Source: Flavobacteriales bacterium
Lineage (GTDB): Bacteria; Bacteroidota; Bacteroidia; Flavobacteriales; Flavobacteriaceae
NCBI GenBank assembly: GCA_002705485.1
Contig: PAGT01000019.1
Coordinates: 17,688 to 29,819 of the forward strand
Direction of reading: 5' to 3'
Length of the DNA: 12,132 nucleotides
The position numbers and the translations under genes are program-made. Below, piece after piece: positions 5,865 through 12,132 of the stretch. The notes under the pieces were generated by a model. The model saw only the letters and a program-made list of their open reading frames with translations. It was not told the origin of the DNA and did no database searches. The stretch's first letter is position 1, and the number at the start of each line of letters is the position of its first letter.

Positions 5865-6166
5865 GTTTAATTAATAAAATATTGCTTGGAAACTTTCTTA
5901 TTGAAAAGAACATTTTCAAAAACTGGAAGCTTGTTGTTTATCTGTTCATTATGGCAATTGTGATGATTTTTTCATCTCACCTGGTTGACAAAAAAATAAT
6001 TAAGATAAGTGATTTAGAAAATGAGATTTCTTATTTAGAAAGTAAGTATGTGGAGAATAGAAAAAAAGTAATGGAATTAAAAATGCATTCCAATGTAATA
6101 TCTGAAATGAAAAAAATAGGGTTGAAAAGTTATAATATACCACCCAAAAAAATATTAGTAGACTAA
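5861..6166 (+). CDS. ftsL: FtsL-like cell division protein
   Basis: A small bitopic membrane protein of 101 residues with the architecture of FtsL: a short cytoplasmic N-terminus, one membrane helix (about residues 24-42, LVVYLFIMAIVMIFSSHLV) and a periplasmic coiled coil (about 46-77, SDLENEISYLESKYVE and following), ending in MKKIGLKSYNIPPKKI. FtsL links early and late divisome proteins with FtsQ and FtsB and helps activate FtsWI. Sequence conservation in this family is low, so the call rests on topology, on the C-terminal GLK...PP pattern seen in the Bacteroidota form, and on its place between rsmH and ftsI, where ftsL normally sits. It overlaps rsmH by 4 bp and shares one base with ftsI (TAATG). 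Confidence 0.85.
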   Translation: MSLINKILLGNFLIEKNIFKNWKLVVYLFIMAIVMIFSSHLVDKKIIKISDLENEISYLESKYVENRKKVMELKMHSNVISEMKKIGLKSYNIPPKKILVD

Positions 6167-8124
6167 TGAATACAAATCAAAAACAATTTTTATACAGACT
6201 GTATTTTGTAACGTTTCTTCTAATTATTTTTGGTGTCTGTATTGCATATAAAATCTTTGATATACAATACATAAAAGGAGATAAGTATAGATCCTTAGCA
6301 AAAGAAAAGTCTATTCAAAATTTTAATATAGTCCCAAAAAGAGGAAACATTTATTCTGATGATGGAAGTGTTCTTGCTTTTTCTACCACTAGTTATGACA
6401 TTTATTTTGATGCTGTTACGGTGAAAGAAAAAATTTTTTTAAAAAATATTGATCGTTTATCATACGAACTGTCAAAGTTACTAGGCGAACATAAAGAGAA
6501 ATATAAAAACTCATTGATTGAGGCCAAAAAACTAAACAAAAGATATCATTTAGTTGTTAAGGATATATCATTAAATAAGCTTAATGAAATAAAAAAAATG
6601 CCACTTTTTCAATTAGGTGGAATAAAAGGAGGATTAATCATTGAGAAAAATATTTCTAGACAATATCCATTAAATAAAATTGCAGAAAGAACAATTGGAT
6701 ATGAGAAAAAAAATCAGGAAAACAACTACTACGGTGTTGGTTTAGAACATGCTTTTGGAGAAATTTTGAGAGGAAAAGACGGTTCACAGCTAATGCAAAA
6801 AATTTCAAATGGTAAATGGAGACCATTGACGAATTCAAGTCAAATTCAACCAAAACCTGGAAAAAATATTTACACTAATATTAATATTGAGATGCAGGAT
6901 ATTGCACATCACTCATTATTAAAACAATTAGAAAATTTTGAAGCAGATCATGGTTCAGTTGTTATAATGGAAACTGAAACAGGTGCAATTAAAGCCATCT
7001 CAAATCTTGCAAGAACAAGCGAAGGAAAATATTACGAAAGATTAAATTATGCTGTGGGAGAATCACATGAACCCGGTTCAACTTTTAAGTTAATGTCAAT
7101 GATGGCGGCTTTAGAGGATGGAATCATACATCCTTCAACATTAGTAGACACAAAAAATGGAGAGCTAATTTTTTACGGAGATAAAGTAAGGGATTCTAAA
7201 GAGGGTGGTTATGGCAAAATTTCTGCCCGAGAGGTATTTAAGTTTTCTTCAAATACAGGAATTGTTGATATAATAACAAGTGGTTATTCTGAACACCCAG
7301 AAAAATTTTCTGAAAGATTATTCAATATGGGTTTAAATCAAACTTTAGGTATATCTATAATGGGGGAGGGAAAACCCAAAATTCCTCATCCTGAAGATAA
7401 AAACTGGAATGGTTTATCACTTCCATGGATGGCATATGGATATGGCGTTTCGCTAACACCAATTCAGATATTATCTTATTATAATGCAATTGCAAATAAT
7501 GGAGAGCTACTAAAGCCACTTTTTGTTAAGACAAATGGTGTCGATAAGATTGTCTTAAACCCATCAATTTGCTCAAAAGAAACGCTAGCTTACTTAAAAG
7601 ATATGTTAGAAGGAGTAGTTAATGAAAATGGTGGAACGGCATATAATATTAAGACCGATAAATATAAAATTGCTGGAAAAACAGGTACGTGTCAAGTAGA
7701 TTATAACACAAATAATGTTCAATACATTTCGACATTTGTAGGCTATTTTCCTGCTGATAAACCAAAGTACTCATGTATAGTTGTCATTCATAAACCAGAT
7801 AAAAAAAAGGGGTATTACGGAAACGTAGTTGCAGCACCTGTTTTTAAAACTATTTCTGATAAAATCTTTTCTTCTATTCCGCAGCTTAAAAATATTTTAA
7901 AATGGAATCAGTTAAAAAATACTCAAAACGAATTCAATTCAGTTCCAATTAATATCATTGAAAGTGATTTTAAAAAAATAAAGGGTAAAAATTTTTTCGA
8001 GATTTTACCAATTTTAGAAAACTTGGGTTATAGTGTTGAGCATATTGGAGAGGGATTAATCGTTAAAGATTATAAAGTAGAGCAATTAACCAAAAACAAA
8101 AAAATTATAATTGAGCTTTCATGA
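6166..8124 (+). CDS. ftsI: Septal peptidoglycan transpeptidase FtsI (PBP with PASTA-like C-terminus)
   Basis: A class B penicillin-binding protein that crosslinks peptidoglycan at the septum as partner of FtsW; it is the target of beta-lactams. Of 652 residues, about 10-30 form the membrane anchor, roughly 50-220 the dimerisation (pedestal) domain starting at PKRGNIYSDDG, and about 255-570 the transpeptidase. The three active-site motifs are complete: SxxK as STFK (Ser305, Lys308) after HEPG, SxN as SSN (361-363), and KTG (505-507). A C-terminal tail of about 55 residues (from VPINIIESDF, with KNFFEILPILENLGYSVEHIG) looks like one degenerate PASTA domain, as in the SpoVD/PBP2x type; E. coli FtsI lacks it. 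The ORF shares one base with ftsL and overlaps murE by 4 bp. Confidence 0.96.
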   Translation: MNTNQKQFLYRLYFVTFLLIIFGVCIAYKIFDIQYIKGDKYRSLAKEKSIQNFNIVPKRGNIYSDDGSVLAFSTTSYDIYFDAVTVKEKIFLKNIDRLSYELSKLLGEHKEKYKNSLIEAKKLNKRYHLVVKDISLNKLNEIKKMPLFQLGGIKGGLIIEKNISRQYPLNKIAERTIGYEKKNQENNYYGVGLEHAFGEILRGKDGSQLMQKISNGKWRPLTNSSQIQPKPGKNIYTNINIEMQDIAHHSLLKQLENFEADHGSVVIMETETGAIKAISNLARTSEGKYYERLNYAVGESHEPGSTFKLMSMMAALEDGIIHPSTLVDTKNGELIFYGDKVRDSKEGGYGKISAREVFKFSSNTGIVDIITSGYSEHPEKFSERLFNMGLNQTLGISIMGEGKPKIPHPEDKNWNGLSLPWMAYGYGVSLTPIQILSYYNAIANNGELLKPLFVKTNGVDKIVLNPSICSKETLAYLKDMLEGVVNENGGTAYNIKTDKYKIAGKTGTCQVDYNTNNVQYISTFVGYFPADKPKYSCIVVIHKPDKKKGYYGNVVAAPVFKTISDKIFSSIPQLKNILKWNQLKNTQNEFNSVPINIIESDFKKIKGKNFFEILPILENLGYSVEHIGEGLIVKDYKVEQLTKNKKIIIELS

Positions 8125-9581
8125 AATTGCTTAAAGATATTTTATATGGTTTAAACTTAGTTTCTGTTACTGGAAATACAAATATTGATATAAAAAAAAT
8201 CGAGTTTGATTCTAGGAAGATATCAAATGATAATCTTTTTATTGCAATAAATGGTTATACTGAAGATGGTAATAAATTCATAATTAATGCTATAGAAAAC
8301 GGAGCAAAAGCTATTATTTGCGAATCTGTACCACAAAAAATTGATAATGGTGTAACCTTTGTTCAAGTAAAAGACTGTAGGCAATCATTGGCTTTAGTAT
8401 CATCAAATTTTTATGAAAACCCATCAAGTAAACTAAATCTTATAGGGATCACAGGAACGAATGGAAAAACTACAACTGCAACTTTGATGTTTCAATTGTT
8501 CAAGCTTTTGAACAAAAAAGTAGGTTTAATTTCAACTAATAAAATTGTAATTCAAGACAAAGAATATAAATCTAATTTAACAACTCCTGATCCAATTAGT
8601 CTGAATAAAAAACTTTTTCAAATGGTTGAGATTGGTGTTGAGTATTGTTTCATGGAAGTTTCATCTCATGCGATTGATCAAAAAAGAATTTTTGGTTTGA
8701 ATTATAATGTTGGTGTATTTACAAATCTTACACACGACCATTTGGATTACCATATTAATTTCAGCAAATATAGAGATGCTAAAAAAGAATTTTTTGATTT
8801 TCTCAATCACAATTCAATAGCCATTGTTAATAACGATGATAAACATGGTAATTATATTATCCAAAATTGCGATTCTAAAATTTACAGTTATTCATTGAAA
8901 ACAAGTTCAAATTTTTCTTTAAAAATTTTGGAGAAAGATATAAATGGCATGAAGTTAAAAATTAATGATAAAGAGATTTGGACTAATCTAATCGGCGAAT
9001 TTAATGCTTACAATATTTTAGCAACATTTTCATTAGCTCAATCATTAGATTTTGATATAGAGGAAACATTAAACAAAATTAGTTTGTTAAACAATGTAGA
9101 AGGACGTTTTGAAAGAGTCTCTAATAATGCTCAAAATCAAGTTGGTATAATTGATTACGCTCACAGCCCTGATTCGATTGAAAAAGTTTTAATAACATTA
9201 AACGAAATTAAAAGAAAAAATTCATTGATAACTGTAATTGGGTGTGGAGGAGATAGAGATGTTAAAAAAAGACCAATCATGGGAAATATCGTTGCGTCAT
9301 TGAGTGATTTTGTGGTATTCACATCGGATAATCCTAGATCTGAAGACCCCGATCAAATTATTAATCAAATGATTAAAGGTGTTGATCGAAAAGATCTTTT
9401 TAAAGTGAACAATATTGTTGATCGTAAAAGTGCAATAGAATTTGCATGTAATATAAATGGAAAAAATGACGTAATTCTAGTAGCAGGCAAAGGACATGAG
9501 AAATTTCAAGTTTTTGGGGATAATCGAATTGAGTTTGATGATAAAAAAATTTTAGAAAAAACTTTAAATAAAACAACTTAA
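8121..9581 (+). CDS. murE: UDP-MurNAc-L-Ala-D-Glu:meso-diaminopimelate ligase MurE
   Basis: Cytoplasmic Mur ligase that adds the third residue of the peptidoglycan stem peptide with ATP. The 486-residue protein shows the three Mur domains: an N-terminal UDP-binding domain opening with the conserved FDSRKISNDNLFIAI, a central ATPase domain with P-loop GITGTNGKTTT (109-119), TTPDP, EVSSHAIDQKR, THDHLDYH and the lysine expected to be carbamylated (Lys221 in YRDAKKEFF), and a C-terminal domain with EGRFERV, IDYAHSPDSIEKVL, VIGCGGDRD and AGKGHEKFQ. The substrate-selecting motif is DNPR at 403-406, which in this family marks meso-diaminopimelate ligases; lysine-adding enzymes differ here. It starts at an ATGA overlap with ftsI and ends two bases before mraY. 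Confidence 0.97.
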   Translation: MKLLKDILYGLNLVSVTGNTNIDIKKIEFDSRKISNDNLFIAINGYTEDGNKFIINAIENGAKAIICESVPQKIDNGVTFVQVKDCRQSLALVSSNFYENPSSKLNLIGITGTNGKTTTATLMFQLFKLLNKKVGLISTNKIVIQDKEYKSNLTTPDPISLNKKLFQMVEIGVEYCFMEVSSHAIDQKRIFGLNYNVGVFTNLTHDHLDYHINFSKYRDAKKEFFDFLNHNSIAIVNNDDKHGNYIIQNCDSKIYSYSLKTSSNFSLKILEKDINGMKLKINDKEIWTNLIGEFNAYNILATFSLAQSLDFDIEETLNKISLLNNVEGRFERVSNNAQNQVGIIDYAHSPDSIEKVLITLNEIKRKNSLITVIGCGGDRDVKKRPIMGNIVASLSDFVVFTSDNPRSEDPDQIINQMIKGVDRKDLFKVNNIVDRKSAIEFACNINGKNDVILVAGKGHEKFQVFGDNRIEFDDKKILEKTLNKTT

Positions 9582-9583
9582 AT

Positions 9584-10780
9584 ATGCTTTATTTTTTATT
9601 CCAATATCTTGAATCAAAATTTCAAATTCCGGGTGCAGGTCTTTTTCAATATTTATCATTTAGATCTGCTTTGGCATTTATTTTTTCACTTTTTATTTCT
9701 ATAAAATTTGGTTATAAAATCATTAGTTATTTAAGAAAAAAACAAATTGGTGAAACAATTAGAGATTTGGGCTTAAAAGGTCAAATGGAAAAGAGAGGGA
9801 CTCCAACCATGGGAGGGATTATAATTATAATTTCAACAATATTACCTGTTTTTCTTGTCTCAAATTTTACGAATATTTATGTAACTATTTTGATTTTTAC
9901 TACAATTTGGCTTGGTTTTATCGGTTTTTTAGATGATTATATAAAAATTTTTAAAAAAAGAAAAGATGGACTAAAAGGAAAATTTAAAATAATCGGACAA
10001 ATTATTTTAGGGTTAATTGTCGGACTAATACTATTTTTTCATCCCGATGTTACAATTAAAGAAAATAAACCTGAAGCTGATTATAGTGTTCAATATAAAT
10101 CAACCAAAACCACAGTCCCTTTTTTAAAAAATAATGAGTTTGACTATTCAGATTTAATTTTTTGGACCGATCAAGAAAAGTCTTCAAAATACAGCTACAT
10201 AATTTTTATTCTGTTTGTAATATTAATAATTTCTGCCGTTTCTAATGGTGCAAATTTGACTGACGGTATAGACGGGTTGGCAATTGGTTCATCAGTAATA
10301 ATTTCATTGACATTAGGTGTTTTTGCTTGGGTTTCTGGAAATATTATTTTTTCTAACTATTTAGATGTAATGTATATACCTAATGTGAGTGAAATTGTTG
10401 TTTTTATTTCATCATTTGTAGGGGGAATGATTGGATTTTTATGGTATAATTCATATCCAGCCCAAGTTTTTATGGGAGACACTGGTAGTCTAACTATTGG
10501 TGGAATTATTGCTGTAATCGCGATTATAGTTCGAAAAGAGTTGCTTCTTCCGTTGATTTGTGGGATATTTTTAATAGAGGTTCTCTCAGTAATTTTTCAA
10601 GTAGGATATTTTAAATACACAAGAAAAAAAACAGGAGTTGGTGAACGAATTTTTTTGATGTCACCAATTCACCACCACTTTCAAAAAAAAGGAATACATG
10701 AAAGTAAAATTGTAGTTAGATTTTGGATAATTGGAATTCTTCTTGCTATTCTTTCAATTATCACTTTAAAAATTAGATAA
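9584..10780 (+). CDS. mraY: Phospho-N-acetylmuramoyl-pentapeptide-transferase MraY
   Basis: An integral membrane enzyme that transfers phospho-MurNAc-pentapeptide to undecaprenyl phosphate, making lipid I. The 398-residue protein has about ten membrane helices. Key motifs are KRGTPTMGGI (the first cytoplasmic block), the catalytic Asp pair DDY at 117-119, NLTDGIDGLA with Asp227 and Asp230, FMGDTGSL with Asp299, and the histidine loop SPIHHHFQKKG with His363-365. It is about 40 residues longer than E. coli MraY; the excess lies mainly in a charged loop at about residues 153-203, between two membrane helices and before the NLTDG block. Longer MraY proteins of this kind are normal in Bacteroidota. 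It follows murE after two bases, and murD begins directly after its stop codon. Confidence 0.97.
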   Translation: MLYFLFQYLESKFQIPGAGLFQYLSFRSALAFIFSLFISIKFGYKIISYLRKKQIGETIRDLGLKGQMEKRGTPTMGGIIIIISTILPVFLVSNFTNIYVTILIFTTIWLGFIGFLDDYIKIFKKRKDGLKGKFKIIGQIILGLIVGLILFFHPDVTIKENKPEADYSVQYKSTKTTVPFLKNNEFDYSDLIFWTDQEKSSKYSYIIFILFVILIISAVSNGANLTDGIDGLAIGSSVIISLTLGVFAWVSGNIIFSNYLDVMYIPNVSEIVVFISSFVGGMIGFLWYNSYPAQVFMGDTGSLTIGGIIAVIAIIVRKELLLPLICGIFLIEVLSVIFQVGYFKYTRKKTGVGERIFLMSPIHHHFQKKGIHESKIVVRFWIIGILLAILSIITLKIR

Positions 10781-12121
10781 ATGGGAAATAGGTTAGTCGT
10801 TCTGGGTGGTGGTGAAAGTGGAGTAGGTGCGGCATACTTGGCTTTTCGAAATGGTATTGATGTTTTTTTGTCAGAAAAAAAAATAATAAAACCTAAACAT
10901 AGAGAAATATTAATTCAAAATAACATAGATTTTGAGGAAGGCTTACACTCTATCGATTTAATTCTGGAGGCTAAAGAAATTATAAAAAGCCCTGGAATAC
11001 CAAATAATATAGAAATCATTAAAGAAATCAATAGAAAAAAAATCCCTATTATTTCAGAAATCGAATTTGCTTTCAGATTTACAAATGCAAAAATTATTGC
11101 CGTTACGGGCTCCAATGGTAAAACAACAACAACGAGTTTAATTTACGAAACATTAAAGTTTGCGAAGTTAAATGTTGGTGTTGCTGGTAATATTGGAAAC
11201 AGCTTCTCTTTTTTGGTTGCTGTCAAAAGTTTTGATTACATAGTTCTTGAAATTAGTAGTTTTCAGCTAGATCACATTTTTAAATTTAAACCAAAAATAG
11301 CTGTAATAACAAATATCACAAAAGACCATTTAGAGAGGTACAACTACAATTTTCAAAATTACATTAACTCAAAATTTAATATAATTAAAAATCAATTAAT
11401 TACAGATTTCTTTGTCTATGATTTAGATGACAAAGTCATAAAGAGAGAATTAAAAATAAGAGAAATTAATTCAAAAAAAATTAGTATTTCATTTAATAAA
11501 TCTAAATCGGATTTCCATATATACCTGGAAAAAAATCAAATTCATTCAACTTTCAAAAATAACAAGCTCATGATATCAATAGATGATTTATCTCTTAAAG
11601 GAAAACACAATACTAAAAACAGCATGGCTGCGGCAACTGTTGCTCAATTACTTAATATCGAAAACAACGTTATAAAAGAATCCTTAAGTAATTTCCAGTC
11701 AATTAACCACCGAATGGAGCATGTACTAACAATTCAAAAGGTAAAATATATCAACGACTCGAAAGCAACTAATGTAAATGCTGTTTATTATGCACTTGAT
11801 ACAATGAAAAGCCCTACAATATGGATTGTTGGTGGAATCGATAAAGGAAATGATTATGATCAACTATTTTCACTTGTTAGACAAAAAGTAAAGGCAATAG
11901 TTTGCATTGGAGTTGATAATAAAAAAATTATAGAAAAATTCTCATCATTAACCGAATCAATTTTTGAAACTACATCAATGATGGATGCTGTTAGTTATTC
12001 TTATAAACTAGCAAACACTGGAGATAATGTGCTCTTGTCTCCAGCTTGTTCAAGTTTTGATTTATTTGAAAACTATGAAGATAGAGGAAATCAGTTTAAA
12101 GAATGTGTTAGAAAATTATGA
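10781..12121 (+). CDS. murD: UDP-MurNAc-L-alanine:D-glutamate ligase MurD
   Basis: Cytoplasmic Mur ligase adding D-glutamate to UDP-MurNAc-L-alanine with ATP. The 446-residue protein begins with a Rossmann-like UDP-binding domain (LVVLGGGESGVGAAYLA), followed by KSPGIP, the P-loop GSNGKTTTT (110-118), VAGNIGNSF, LEISSFQLD, ITKDHLERY and a lysine at 198 in YINSKFN, expected to be carbamylated. The C-terminal domain carries KGKHNTKNSMAA, NHRMEHV, NDSKATNVNAV, IVGGIDKGNDY and LLSPACSSFDLFENYEDRGN, all diagnostic of MurD rather than MurC, MurE or MurF. The start codon follows the mraY stop with no gap, and the gene ends in an ATGATGA overlap with the next gene. Although it is in the same fold family as murE two genes upstream, the two are clearly different enzymes. 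Confidence 0.97.
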   Translation: MGNRLVVLGGGESGVGAAYLAFRNGIDVFLSEKKIIKPKHREILIQNNIDFEEGLHSIDLILEAKEIIKSPGIPNNIEIIKEINRKKIPIISEIEFAFRFTNAKIIAVTGSNGKTTTTSLIYETLKFAKLNVGVAGNIGNSFSFLVAVKSFDYIVLEISSFQLDHIFKFKPKIAVITNITKDHLERYNYNFQNYINSKFNIIKNQLITDFFVYDLDDKVIKRELKIREINSKKISISFNKSKSDFHIYLEKNQIHSTFKNNKLMISIDDLSLKGKHNTKNSMAAATVAQLLNIENNVIKESLSNFQSINHRMEHVLTIQKVKYINDSKATNVNAVYYALDTMKSPTIWIVGGIDKGNDYDQLFSLVRQKVKAIVCIGVDNKKIIEKFSSLTESIFETTSMMDAVSYSYKLANTGDNVLLSPACSSFDLFENYEDRGNQFKECVRKL

Positions 12122-12132
12122 TGAAAAATATT
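12118..12132 (+). CDS. ftsW: Start of the next dcw gene, probably ftsW (partial)
   Basis: An ATG at 12118 overlaps the murD stop codon and opens a frame that runs to the window edge, giving only Met-Met-Lys-Asn-Ile. A second in-frame ATG at 12121 could be the true start. Five codons cannot identify a protein. The call rests on gene order: in Bacteroidota dcw clusters murD is normally followed by ftsW (SEDS-family septal glycosyltransferase), then murG and murC. The ATGA-type overlap is the same junction type as at other genes in this cluster, which supports a real coding start. Confidence 0.5.

Noticed and set aside
8121..12121. murE and murD as a duplicated gene pair
   Set aside because: Both share the Mur ligase fold, but their motifs (DNPR and the GKGHE end in MurE; SPACSSFD in MurD) show distinct, standard enzymes.

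Overview
The window is about 12.1 kb of very AT-rich, densely coding DNA with a standard genetic code. Several signs point to a Bacteroidota bacterium of the Flavobacteriia type, probably a free-living one with a streamlined genome. The gliding lipoprotein gene gldB and its partner gldC are present. The MraY and FtsL variants are the kind found in that phylum. There are almost no Shine-Dalgarno sequences before the start codons. Promoter matches fit the Bacteroidota form TTG-N17-23-TAnnTTTG. Genus and species cannot be told from this window.

Left part (1-2985): the 3' end of dnaG (primase, cut by the window edge) converges on nadE (ammonia-dependent NAD synthetase, minus strand) with a 9-bp overlap of coding ends. 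nadE diverges from gldB-gldC, a two-gene operon joined by an ATGA overlap. The 77 bp between nadE and gldB carries a convincing promoter for each direction.

Middle (2967-4516): engB (ribosome-assembly GTPase) and an alpha/beta hydrolase form a minus-strand pair, also joined by an ATGA overlap. engB overlaps the end of gldC tail to tail by 19 bp. The hydrolase diverges from the division cluster across 183 bp, the only sizeable non-coding stretch. That stretch holds a triple GTGGTAAAAA repeat (the likely MraZ operator), a TATATTTG -7 element for mraZ, a possible near-leaderless promoter for the hydrolase, and three inverted repeats.

Right part (4517-12132): the division and cell wall (dcw) cluster, mraZ-rsmH-ftsL-ftsI(PASTA)-murE-mraY-murD and then the first codons of the next gene, almost certainly ftsW. 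All are on the plus strand with junctions from an 11-bp overlap to a 2-bp gap, so one long, translationally coupled transcript is likely. The products run from the cluster's own regulator (MraZ), through 16S rRNA methylation (RsmH), divisome assembly and septal transpeptidation (FtsL, FtsI), to precursor synthesis: MurD adds D-Glu, MurE adds what its DNPR motif says is meso-DAP, and MraY makes lipid I.

I found no mobile element, CRISPR array, rRNA, tRNA or phage gene, and no gene of unknown family. This is a conserved core region. The most interesting signals are in the mraZ upstream region and in an 8-G tract inside rsmH. I did not see an undescribed system here.
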